The translations under genes and the position numbers were made by a program. From Cruorifilaria tuberocauda (taxonomy: Eukaryota > Nematoda > Chromadorea > Rhabditida > Onchocercidae): 64,000 nt of DNA. The stretch covers positions 1-64,000 of the forward strand of contig JABVXU010000317.1 of assembly GCA_013365365.1 (NCBI GenBank), read 5' to 3'. The notes under the pieces are model-generated. The model saw only the letters and a list, made by a program, of their open reading frames with translations. It was not told the origin of the DNA and did not search any database. How positions within the stretch are numbered: the first letter of the stretch is position 1; each line of letters begins with the position of its first letter. Below, piece after piece: positions 16,797-29,499 of this stretch.

Positions 16797-19500
16797 TTGA
16801 ACGATTCCCATTTCTGGCAACTTTTTACTTTTACTTTTTTCATTTGAGATTAATCGCTTAGAGAGGTGAAATCCCATGAAAACCAGTAAATTTAGTAATT
16901 GCAAAGGAAGTTATCAAATTTATAATCATATCATAATCATCATGAATTAAAACTTTTTATACAAAACATTAAAACAGTTTACTTAATCATCTATTGCATC
17001 ATTTTTTATTGAAAAAAAAACTTCGAAATTTCTATGTAATTGAAATTTTGCAATTTGTTTTTTGAAAAGTTAAATTTTTTCTCAAAAAATCTTTCTCGCC
17101 TTTGTTTTTTGGAAATTTTTGGAATTTGAAATAAATATGAAATATTTTAGCAGAAAAAAAGTAAAGCAAATTTAACATTTAATGGTAAAAATGAATGAAA
17201 TGCTGCAAATTCAATCATTTCAATGATAAATTAAATTTTTTTTTCTTGAATGGAAGAAAGAGGCATGGAAAGAGATTTAACTTATTCTGAATATATTATT
17301 TATTAGCTTGTTAGCTATTAAGATTTTTTCTGTGAAAGAAACAAAAATTAAATGCTAAAATTTCAAAATCCAACTTAAACCATCCAAATCTTTAAAAATA
17401 ACTTATTGAAGGAAGAAATGATATCGAATTGAAATACGAAATGAAAAATATTTGCATGAATTTGAAAATTATAATAATAATGAATACGTGATAATGTTGT
17501 ATAATAATCAGTAATCATAAAAATATTAACAAAAAACGAAACATAAAATACTTATATTGAAACTGAATAACTGTCCACTTTAATTACATTTGTATTCAAT
17601 TTCGTATAATCATTTCCTGTTTTGTATTTCATTTCTGAACAATACGAATGGGAAAAAATGAAATATTTGTAATTATACTGAGTAGTTGCAAATTCTTTTT
17701 GTTGAGAATTTAATGGAAGAAAAGATCGCTGGAGAAGAATTCAGGAAATTGAAATGGAAATGAAGTTGAGCAAAAAAAGAATGATACAAAAGATTCCTCC
17801 TTCCTATTTCCTCAGAAATCATATCACTCCATCTATCCATTAGTACCATTCACACCTGAATGACCTTCAACCTAACATAGGTATTATGATCGAGGAGGAG
17901 GAGGGAAGGGGAAAAATGCTTTGTTTGATATGAAAAATGAATCTTTTCTTTGGATCAAATTTCAAGCCAATCAAAATTTTTAAAATTTAAAGAAATATTT
18001 AAAAACTTTTGATTGTCTTTTTTAAAAATATTTTATTTATGAATTTCACATATTTTCATTTTTTTATGAAACAATTTTATTGTACAATAATACTGTAACT
18101 GTAATTGTAGTTTGAAAAAGTTAAAATTTAGCAAATTTGTACGAACCATGCTTAATTATTTTTAGCAATTTATTTCTATCATTTCTTATGCCAATTTTAT
18201 TATGAAGTTCTTATGAAATTTTTTAATTAATTATTTAATTAATTAGTTATCAGTATTATCATTTGTATGTTAGATGATAAATGATACAGGATTATCTCAT
18301 ATCATTTATCTCTTAACATAAAAATGAGCGCAGATACATGTTCGAATAAACAGCTACTGTAAAGGTCACTTTCTTAGCAGAGGTCATGGAATTAATTTTT
18401 ACAAAAATGGAATAATTAGGCTATTCCTGAAATTGAGAATCAAAGTGGTAAATAATTAAAAGTACATCATTGAGAGAAAATTACACCAAAACAAAAGAAT
18501 TCTTTTAATTTTGAGAACAGAAGAGATTTTTTACGAATTAATTAATTTCATTTTAATTTGTTATAACTGTCATTGGAATAAGTAAAAAAAAGTTTTCAGC
18601 CTGTTTTTTTTGTTTTTCAGGAGTGATTGCAGTAAAAATAAAATTTCATAATAGATCAAAAAATAAACAAAATTTCAACTTTTAATTGGTAATTGAGAAA
18701 TATTTTGATGAATTTTGAAGACAATAAGAAATTAATGAAATGAAATGATAGTTGCAAAAGGACTTGATGAGATCGTAATTTATACTCTTATTACTAACAA
18801 GCTGTTACTACCAGTGCTTGCCATAATTGCATTTATCCATTTGACCTTTGACCCATCTGGGACTAAGAGAACAAAGATGAAGATTATATAGTTGCCTAAA
18901 AGTTGAGGAAGAAAAATGAATAAATTATTATAATAGTTCCAATTTTGCAAGAAATATAAATCTAAGTTTGATTATTAGTTATCCTTTTTGTTTTTAAGAC
19001 AATTTTTTATAAAAAATAAATATATAAGTATTTTTAGATAAAAAACAAAAACAATATTAAAAGGCAATTTGAAATATCGATCAAAAATTCAAATACCTCG
19101 TTACTTATTAAATTTTGAATTTAAATTAGTAATTTCATAATTTCCTCTTTGATATTATCTTTCCCTATTCTTCATATAAAATATTTGCTAAACTGGAAAG
19201 TTACTTCTCTTAGAATTTAACTTAAAAATAAAACAAATGAGTTTGAAAGTTTGATCAGAAAAGAACTAATTGAATCGTTTAAATTATTTTGAGGAAAGTA
19301 AGTATGAAGTTGATTAAGTATAAAAGTATATGAATAATTGATAATTTGTCTCGGACAGTTTTCCCCCTGTTATAAGCGGGAATGTTATGGTTTTGAATGA
19401 AATTGCAGATAATTATAAAGGGAAGTAAATGAATGGGTATTGTGTCCTATTTAACATCTGACACTGTAATTAGTCAAAACATATGGACTGAGGGTGGGAA

Positions 19501-19571
19501 GAGAGGCGGGGGAGCTATTAAAGGTGAATTGAAGGGGAGAGGCGGGGGAGCTATTAAAGGTGAATTGGAAG
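19501..19571. repeat. Two-copy 36-bp GC-rich tandem repeat
   Basis: A purine-rich unit starting gagaggcgggggagctatta is present twice with a 36-bp period, starting at 19501 and 19537. It is markedly more G-rich than everything around it. The plus-strand frame reads GRGGGAIKGEL twice. I do not regard it as a gene. Confidence 0.8.
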
Positions 19572-21238
19572 AAAAGGGAGGAAGGAAAGAACCGTTGATA
19601 GAGCTTTCCAAATGACGGGAAAAAAGAAAAGATATGATATTTTGATGTCATTCAAAATTAATTATATTAATTAAATATTATTATCAACAAATAAACAATA
19701 GCTTATTGATGCAGCAAATTTATCTTTCACATTGTAATTTTGATTTTGTGCTGATATTTATTATTGTGGTGATAACTGTTAAACATATTATTCGTTCTAT
19801 ATTATAATTAATAATGACAGATTATAACATATTAACATTGTTAGTGACATTGTTATTATTTGATAAGTAAATTTTTTTAATTTATTTTATTGCAATTTTT
19901 TCTGAAAAAAATATTTTATTGTAATTTTAATTTGTAGCGATATGTATTATTGTAATGATAATTGTTTTAATTTGTTAATAATGAGATTGAAAGTAATTAA
20001 AAGTAAAATTAATTGAAATGATAAATGAGTAATAGTCCTATTTGAGTTAAAAATTTCATTATTTTAAAAGAAAAGAAAAACAATAAAAAGCGAATTGGTG
20101 AATTGTTTTTTTTTGTTACTTAATATTAAGCTTAAATCATTAATTAAATTAATAGCTATTTTCATTGCAAGCATATGCTAAGATAAGACTTCTCAATTTT
20201 TTACTAAAATCCTTTTTTGACTTTTAACTTTGAAATTTCAACCGAGCAATTAATTATTTGGTTAGCGCTTCATTTCCACTTGGCTAAATTTCCAGCTGCT
20301 TGAAAAAAGCCAAAAATAAACAAAGTGGATTTTATCTATTAATTAAATATTACTGAATCGGCATCCTTTGATCATAATCATCTGGGCATTTTTAACTGAT
20401 AATATCTGATGATAATAGATTTTATCAAATGAACTGATCCACAGTATGTGATAAGTTTCTTTTATTTTGTAACTAATACTGTAATTTGTTCAGTATAGAT
20501 TTTACTACGAATTTTGTTGTTAGATGCGAGAATTCTCGGGAAGAAATTCATCCCACCTGCAATAATTTGGGTTATTTATTAATTCTTTTCTTACCTGTCT
20601 AATTCAGGTTTCGTAGCATTGCTAACGGTATTCTCTATTAGACTGTTTTGTAATATTGAATTTTTGATAAATTAAATTTTAATCGAACAAATTTATTATG
20701 AATGAAATAAATTCAATATTGAAATTTATTGAATTAATATTACAGTAATAAATGACGAATGATTAGAAGAAGAAAGGTATATGGTGAAGAATTATAGGAA
20801 TGAAATATTGATAAAGGCATGATAAATGACAGATTTGTGATCAACCGATGATTGATCATTGATTCGAAATGATTTTGAAACGAGTTTTATTGGATTAATA
20901 ACCGAGAACAAATTGATAGAGGAATTTCTTGTATCATTCAATGATTCAACTGGAACAAATGCAGAAATTTTACGCATGAATGAGTAATTAATTAATTAAT
21001 TAGCTTCTATTACTGCTGCATAAGCTATTTTATATATCGGATAGCAGAAATCCTAACTTCTTTGATATTTAATGCAATTAATTAAAAGTTCAATATTAAA
21101 AATATCACTGAAATGAAACAAGCATCACAATTAATTACCTTCTAATTAATTATTAATTTTCATCGTATATTCAATGTGAAAAAAACGAACGAACTGAACT
21201 TTATCAATAAATAATAAATTGAAAATTCGTACTGAAAA

Positions 21239-21266
21239 GAAGAGAGAGAGAGAGAGGGAGAGAGGG

Positions 21267-21297
<31 letters not shown>
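21239..21297. repeat. (GA)n microsatellite
   Basis: Two GA dinucleotide runs are joined by a GGGAAAAAGAAAGAAAG spacer, making an all-purine plus strand of nearly 60 nt. There are no coding features nearby. Confidence 0.9.
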
Positions 21298-22978
21298 AAA
21301 TGGACGAACACTTTTGTTAATTAATAGAACAATAATAATAGTCGGTAGAATGCTTTGCTTCTGAAACTTGACCATCTGCTTGTTCTTGTTTTTATAAGCT
21401 TTTAACTTAGCAAAATCATTTATTAAAGATAAACGAGTACTTACTTATTACTTACTTATATCTATCTCTTCAAAAAAAAAGGAATTAAGCTATAAAGGAA
21501 AAAAAATCATGAATATCATAGCACAATTTTTTGAATTTTATAATAATTGATAAATAATTAAAAATTAAAAATTTTTTCAATATTTATCAATTATCCTAAA
21601 ATTGCCTAAACCTAAAACCTAAATCTATTAGGCTGAAATTTTTTTTAGGACAGAAATATTTCTAAATGAAAATTTGTCAGCAACCAATCAATTGATCATT
21701 CATTATTATAATTTTTCAACTTACTATTTTAAAACATTTTACAGAAATGAAATCGATTCATTTCATTTTCTATGAACATTTGAAATTGTGATTTAAAATG
21801 TTTATCATCCATTTCTTTTAGTTAAAAATGATTTAGGAGTAGTGAAGTGATAAGTTAATAATAAACTTTGATCAATTTTTATGTTTTCATCCTTTTCAAA
21901 AATAATTTTTCAAGGAAAAGTACAATATAAGTTAGAGGTGAAATTAGTTAAATAATTATTGACATGTAAAATTCGTGAAAGAAATTGATATGAAAAAGCA
22001 ATAATATGTAATAATAATAATGATGATAGTTCAGAGTTGAACTATTACCTGTTTATTTACTCAAAATATTACTATGTAAACAAAAACTTTATGGTACTAA
22101 TGGTACATTGATGATTGGTAGGTACTGAAGATTATTTTACAAGTATTTGACATCTTTCCATAAAATACTTTTATCAATAATGACATCACCAGATAAACAA
22201 AAGATTTATTAGATCGATTATACCTGTCTCTTTTCTTTACCTTTCAGAAATAGACGAAAATAACTCAAAACTGAATCAGAAAAGAATAATTAAAAAGATG
22301 GAAATGCAGTAATTAATTATACTTAAACTCAACTTATTTGTCATTTCTACCAAAATAAAAAACGTAAATGGAACTTTTCTTTGAAATGATAAAATTAGCA
22401 TTAAGAAACGATTTTAGGAAGAAAATTGAAATCTAACAAATATGTTAGCTTTTGTTTTAAGTGTTAAATTAGAATACTATTAGTAACGATCGGTTCTAAG
22501 CTAATATGACATTATACTCAATCAACAGAAAGCTTTATTGGATGACAATTTCATTAGACATTCTAATTTTACTTCTTTACGTCTAGGTTTATCCATTTAG
22601 TAACTAAGAAATTAAGTTGAAATTTCCATATGTAAAAGTTGATTTAGCTAAATTTGCAATAAAAGGAAAGGAAAGCTGAAATATCGTTGATCTTTGTACT
22701 ATCAATTCAAAACTAATTTCTTATCAATCTGAAATAAGACGATGAATTGATAAAGTGAATTTCATCGGAAATTTATAGCGATATAAAAATCCAATAAATG
22801 ATAAAGGAATTGAAATGAATTTCTAAGGTTGTAAAGCAATCAAACTAAACGATTTTTCATTTTTCTACAGAATTCTTAGCAGTGACAAATAATTTTTTTT
22901 TTTTACTTTCAAAATTCGATCAAACATTTTGAGTAACTTTTTTTTGAAATTTCTTAACAATATTGCTAGTAGAATCAT

Positions 22979-23245
22979 GATAAATATTATTATTATTATT
23001 ACTATTACCGATAATAACAATAGTAATGTAGTAGTAATCAATCTTACAACAATAATAGCAACTATTACTAGTAATACTGCCACTATTAACAACAAATACT
23101 AGAATATTACTACAATAACAGCAACAACTACTACAACAAGATCACTAATAACAATAACAACAACTATTACGTGAACTACTACTACAACAAGTTCAACAAC
23201 AACTAATACTACTTCTACAAGGATTATTACTCTTATTACTACTGC
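22979..23245. repeat. ATT/ACT/AAC trinucleotide array
   Basis: A degenerate trinucleotide tract of about 265 bp drifts from ATT/ACT words at its left end to AAC/ACT words at its right. It resembles the array at 16.3-16.6 kb but is dominated by A and C on the + strand. Confidence 0.85.
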
Positions 23246-25226
23246 TTAGCAATGAGATCAGAGATTAGCTAAGAGACGATGGATAAAAGGATTGCAAGTA
23301 GTAAATTATGTCATTGATATTCCTTGTGGGATAATTTGTCACTGGTTGGTCACTCTATCCGCCACACAAGCAAATGTCCACTTTGTTGTTTGTCAAATAA
23401 GCATAGCAAACTTTGGAAGATATTTTGGCTTCATCGTAATAGTCTCTTATCACTACAACGATCTTCAGCTTCCTTTTTTATGCAAATAGCATTTTATTGC
23501 AATAATAATAATGATAACGAATACTAATAACTCTGAAAAATCTCAGTAACTCATATATTTGTTAAGAATTTTACTCAGTTAATAATTCAAAGTATTATTG
23601 ATTGATAATTTCTCATACACTCATAAAGAGTTGCCTGAAATTATTTAACGCAGTAATTATTATTAATTATTTTACTTATAAAAAATTTTCTACAAATGAT
23701 GTAAAAATTGAAAATTTTACAAAACTATGATATTATTTAAAATTTTTATTAATAGATTGCACAAATTCTATGCTAATTAATTATGCATAATGTTGATGAG
23801 AGATTAATGAAACTTCTAATTACAAATTGATTACTTTTAAGTTTTCAATATCTTGCTGAAGCTAATTTACTAAATGTAATCAAGAAATTTTCATAAAAGT
23901 ATAAGGAAGAAATTTCAGAATTTTTCAATGCTTGACAAAAAAATTAGCAAAATTTCATTTGAAAAATGATTAAGCATTAATAATTCCTTAAATTTCTCCA
24001 ATTACTTACTTAATTACCAAATTTCAAATCATCTAAAAACGTTATTTTTATAAAAATATACCTAAAATTCCCAAAATTTAATTCAATCCTTGTAAATTAA
24101 GCTATTAACACTTAACGAAGAACTCATCAATTTTAATTATTTAACTTTAATTCACTTATTGATTAAATTGTTAGAAAAAATCAAAATAGGTTTTTCTCCG
24201 TTAGTAGTGGCAGTAATGATTCTTGTTGTGGTAACTGTTGATGCTACTTTGTAGGTAATCTTTTTTGATTTATTTTTTGAGGAAAACACTAAAAAAGCAA
24301 AAAACTTTTAGTTATAAGTCTTTAAAGCGTAAATTTTTATTTCACTTCGACAAAAATAAAAAATAGAAATGGAAGTAATATGAATTGTATAAAAGTTATA
24401 ATAAAAATAATTACCAATTGATTAGGCGATTGAAAAAATTTTAGAAAAAAAGAATTCATGGACAGTAACAAAAGCTTGTTATAGGATAATCGTTTTCCGA
24501 TCAGTTAAAAAATGATTTCAGTATATTATCATATCAACGCTTGATCATTGCAATTAACTCTCTAAATGAATATCAATCAGGAGATAATCCCGTTGATCCA
24601 TGATGATCAATTCTTTGAAAACACAAGATTTTCCGGAGTAATGATTTTGGGATGGGATGAATTCGTCAAGGTTGACAGGCTTAACGGAAATGATGAATGA
24701 TTGGATTTTACGCAATCATAACTTCTTTGTTAAACAATCAAACTAAGAACTATTAAATGAGCAAATACTTGAATAAGTCGAATTACGTCAAAATTACTCA
24801 GATGAAAATTTACAGCGACTTAAGATTTCTTTACCAAAAATCCTTTTTTACGGAACATTGAAATCTTTTGGAACGACGTTAACGTTAATGCGGCAAAATT
24901 TAGACAAAAAGAACGAAAACAAAGAATACTCATTTTGAAATTTAAAATGACTAAAAGAAAAGCAGAATAATTTCAGCTATTCAAATAGTCAAAGTTCCTC
25001 TTTACCGTTGTCTCTAAATTAGCTTATTACAAGTAAGCTTCAAATCCATCACATCGCTTGAGGAAGGCGATGAAAAAATTAAATTTAGTCGAGAAATTTT
25101 CGAAATAGGACGAAATTGCAGCGCAAGAGGAATGATAATTGGCCTATTAACGGCTGGACGGATCCATCGTTGACCACAAACTATGTATCATTCTTATCCG
25201 ATGGAAATTTAAACATTGAAATGCTC

Positions 25227-25265
25227 AAGCATTGTTATCAGACTTATTAAAGCATTGTTATCAGA
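25227..25265. repeat. Two-copy 16-bp direct repeat
   Basis: The word aagcattgttatcaga occurs at 25227-25242 and again at 25250-25265, a 23-bp period. It is a small tandem duplication in otherwise featureless sequence. Confidence 0.75.
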
Positions 25266-26806
25266 TCAATCAGGTTTGTTTAAATCAATACTGATATAAA
25301 AAGTAGCATATTTTCTTCCGCCTTTTCTCTCTTATAGCTAAACATTTTTAATCACTAATAAAAAGTTTTTCGTGAAAAAATTTTATTTGCAATTTACAGT
25401 ATGAATGAATTTCAATAAAACAAATTTTATCCGAAATTCTTAAAAATTTTAAATTAATATTTAAAATAAATTCTTTATCATTATTAAATAATTAATTCTT
25501 TTTCTCTGAATTATATCTTTCACATGAAATAATTTTAAATTTATAACTCTATATGAAGAATGAAAAGTATAGAAAAGTATAACTTCGAAAAATAAAAATT
25601 ATAAAAAAGAAATATTTAAAAAATTAAATAGTAATAAAATAATATAATAAAATAAAGTAATAAAATAAGTAATACTTATTATAGTGAAAAAGAAATGAAC
25701 GATAAATTAATGAAAGTATACAATAAAATGTCGGTAGTACCGTAAAACAAAGTGTTATCATTACAATCAGAAGGATGGATGAACTCAGAGATGGAGCAAT
25801 TCGATATGGTAGTAATGGTGAAGTTAAAGTTAGAGGAAGAAATGGAAGATAAGATGATGAAGATGAGGGATGATATCATCACTGAGGGTTAGATGGTCAA
25901 CGGGGTTAAGGGTCACTTCATAATAACAACTCGCTACTGCTATTTTACTACCACCACAACCTTCCTACCTTTATAGTTGATATGATATGACATTAATTCC
26001 AAAAATATTTAGGTAATTATAAATGTTTAAATCGGACTATGCATTTATTGATAATTAGTATAAATATATAAATGAATAAGTAAATGATGCAATAAGTAAA
26101 TAAATTAATTAATTGAATAAATGAATATATGGCGATAGATGAATTTATAATTTAAATTCAAATTTGTTAGAAGACAGGTAAAATGAAAAAACGAGCAATA
26201 ATGAAACATACCATTATTTTATATAAAAATAATTAATTAATTAAACAATTAAAATGGTCGGAATTAGATGTAATACATTAACTTAATTGAAATAAAATAA
26301 AATTTTTCAATTCAAAAAAAGGAGAGGTTTACGAGAATATATGAATCGAAGAGAGAGAGAGAAAAAGGAATGAAAGGAGCGGTTGACAATTGGATGGCAG
26401 GTAAGAAAGATATCAGATAAGTTTCAGGAACAGTTGTTAATGTCAATGTCAGTTGTTTTCATATTTATCACTTCAAATTGATGGAAATAAAGAAAAGAGA
26501 AGAGAGAATACAAAATTGAGCTTAAATATACAAATATAATTAACTAATTAGCATTAATTGATAATTAGCCTAAAAAAGATTTTATGAAGAGATAGAAATT
26601 TGTAGATTCCTTTTATTGAAAATAATTGAAATTAGAAAATAAAATGTTAGAAAAAGAGGATAAATGAGAAAAATTTCAAATTGAAAATTAGAAAGATAAA
26701 ATGATGAAAGTTAATATTATATACATTTTATCATTTTCATTATCATCTTCTCTACTTCTTTATTTTGAGTTTTAAATATTCTAAATAACTAAATTACAAT
26801 TTATGA

Positions 26807-26910
26807 ATACTAGTACTAATATAATACTATTACTAATAATAATAATACTAATACAATACAATGCAATACTAATACAATACATACTACTAATACATGATAC
26901 TAATGCAACA
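26807..26910. repeat. AATACTA-type low-complexity repeat
   Basis: The segment is built of variants of aatacta and aatacaat in irregular tandem order. It is simple-sequence DNA without a coding signal. Confidence 0.75.
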
Positions 26911-27680
26911 TTAACTTAATTGAATTGAGTAGTTACTTAATTGAATAGTTATAATTGAAGTAGTTATGATTAGAATTTATAGAGCTATGATAACATCAAT
27001 TTAAACATACAATAATTTTTTCGTTACCAATTTCGATTGTTTTGAATCGATTGTTTTAAATCAATCAATCTAAAAATATTAAGTGGAAAATGAGAAGGAA
27101 AACAAAATTATTCTAACAAAAAATGGAAGTTATTGATAGCAAAATCGATTCCTGAAAAAATATTTCAAAGTGATTTCAAAGATGGTTACCGCTTTAATTT
27201 ACTGTATTTATAACAGTAGTTATTATTTATAATATTGTTGTTTACAGTAACATTTCTTTTCTTTCCATTTGCGCTTTTGCTATTTGTTACTTTCAGTAAA
27301 TAATAAGTCAAGAACAATGATTGATGATCGTATGTATATCGAACATCGAACATTAATTAATGTGTAAATATAAAGGATTTCCTTTTATCAGGAAAATTCA
27401 TAAATTCATTCAATTATTCCTGCCATTTTATCTGGAAAATTTATTTGCCAGAAAGTAATAAGTGATAAGAGAATAAAGGAAAGCAATAAATTAATTATCA
27501 AATAAAAATATGCGATCTGTTGGTAAAATTGCATGAAGTTTAATAATTAAAGTTTTTAATTTCTTATAACTTAATCATAAATGAGAGATAATTTTAGGAG
27601 TGCTTCGCTTCGTTAAGAATAATTGTTGTAAATTAAATCACACATAAAATTCAAATTTGAAAGTTAAAAGAAAAGTGTTT

Positions 27681-27722
27681 TGATTTGGGAATGTTGCTGA
27701 TGTATTGTTCAGCCGAGTGGTT
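27681..27722. repeat. Dispersed 42-bp repeat, copy A
   Basis: The 42 bases starting tgatttgggaatgttgctga match 36435-36476 at 40 of 42 positions in the same orientation. Similarity fades on both sides. The flanks show no terminal repeats or open frame, so the type of element is unknown. Confidence 0.8.
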
Positions 27723-29261
27723 TTTTTGTATATATGTCATATAAATTTGCAAAACTTTATTACAGACAATTTCATGTGATATGAAATGATATATTATCAG
27801 AAAAGCTAAGAAAAGATCTAATTTTATATTGTTTAAATTTCATTAAATTCATTAAATTATTAAAAGCATGAAATTATATACCGGGGAGTTTCTTATGAAA
27901 AAAGTTTTTTTTTGCACTAAAATTATTCATTTTAATTTATTAAAGGATTTTAAGCAATGTTTTTTTGACTTATTTTTGAAGTAATTTCGAAAAAGTTAAA
28001 AATGATTATGCAATAAGAAGGATACGATCAATCGATATTTTCGATATTAACCGTTAATTGTTCTCATTAATTATGATATGCTTATTTCTAGAAGTATAAC
28101 AGAATGAGCTGAATTCTATATGACTTGAAGTTCCAAATTAAACGTTTTCGATAATTCAAAAAATCAATCAATTAAAAATTGAATCATATTATATGTCTGT
28201 ATTTATTGCCAAGATAGGCATTACCTGAAATTCAAAATTCACATTTTATAAAGACCGGTTTGGAAAATAACATTGAATACTTCAGAAATGGAAGGTTACC
28301 TTAATTAACTAAAATAGATGGAATGATAGGTTATGAGCAATAATAGAAGGAATTTTTTTCCAAAACTTGAAAATAAACTTTATAAATTTTGTTTAAAATT
28401 GAAATGGTGACAAATTTATGAACAATAATTATTAGTGCAACATTAAATGCACTTATATTCTGGCAACTCACGGAGGAAATGCTTAGAGTGCCACTTAATT
28501 TAAATCTAATAATGATTGAAGAAAGCTTTTAGAAATTCAAATTACGAGTCTCTTCATTCCAATTGAAGCAATAATTGATTTAGCTAAAGATTTGGTTACT
28601 TAGGAAGAAGAAGCAATGTACAGATTTAGCTTATGTAAGAAAAAAGCAAATATTTGCATTAAGGGATGCGAAAACTGACGGACGCTATCATTCCGGATTT
28701 TCAGGATAAACAATATTCCGGAATAATAATTGAAAATCCGCTTCTTCTTTTCAATGGAAATCTGTTGTTTTTGATGGAATACTTTATTAATTAGATTGGT
28801 AGGATAATTGGAATACGGACTACAGGGAATTATGCTAATACGTATGCTAACACAAATGTAAGTAATTCTGTTTTTGCGCCATTTTGCACGTTTTCTATTA
28901 CTCTGCTATTCCTTTGTTTTTATTAGCTGTATTCAACAGGAAAGAAAGGTAAAAACTGAAAAGTTAAATTTATCAGCTGATAATTAAAACTTCATTCTCT
29001 TCTTTTTCTTTTATTTATATTAAACTGACTTCTCATTTATCTTAACATATCATAACTTTCCATGCTTCCTTGTCCTTCGTTATATTTAGTCATGAATTTT
29101 TAATTAAATTAACAGTTAATTATGAATTAATATTGACAAATAAGTTTTATTTACTCAGAAAAAATTATTTTAATTAACAGTCGTAAAGATCGATTCTTTT
29201 CATTCACAGATTTCAAAATAGTTTTATTTTTATTTTTGAAATCGAACATTACATAAGAATC

Positions 29262-29325
29262 GCTCCTCTCTCAGGCTCTCTCCACTTCTTCTCTTTCCCT
29301 CTCTCTTTCTCTTTTTCTCTCTAAT
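29262..29325. repeat. CT-rich polypyrimidine tract
   Basis: An irregular CT/CTTT tract on the + strand lies about 180 bp past the stop codon of the minus-strand gene ending at 29500. It may fall in or just beyond its 3' UTR. Confidence 0.75.
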
Positions 29326-29499
29326 AGTAATAATTCCCTTTCAATTATGAATAAAAAAACGAATTTATAAAATTTGATATTTTTCAATAAAATACAGAAA
29401 GCATAAAATCTTAATCATGCAGTACTTTCACATGATAAGGTAAGGGCGATAAACAATTGATTTCAAGGTATTAAGTTATATTTACTAGAAATCTTCATT

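Larger units (their letters stand above)
16797..29499. other. 12.7-kb gene-poor region
   Basis: I found no run of exons with acceptor, donor and phase agreement on either strand. The content is AT-rich filler with simple-sequence arrays near 21.2, 23.1, 26.8 and 29.3 kb, a GC-rich tandem duplication at 19.5 kb and one copy of a dispersed 42-bp element at 27.68 kb. The open frames seen here are short and compositionally biased. Its left part is upstream of the anosmin-like gene and may carry regulatory DNA for it. Confidence 0.6.

Noticed and set aside
19433..19615. Open frame containing two GRGGGAIKGEL repeats
   Set aside because: The repeat is a DNA-level tandem duplication. The rest of the frame is unremarkable, with no gene context.
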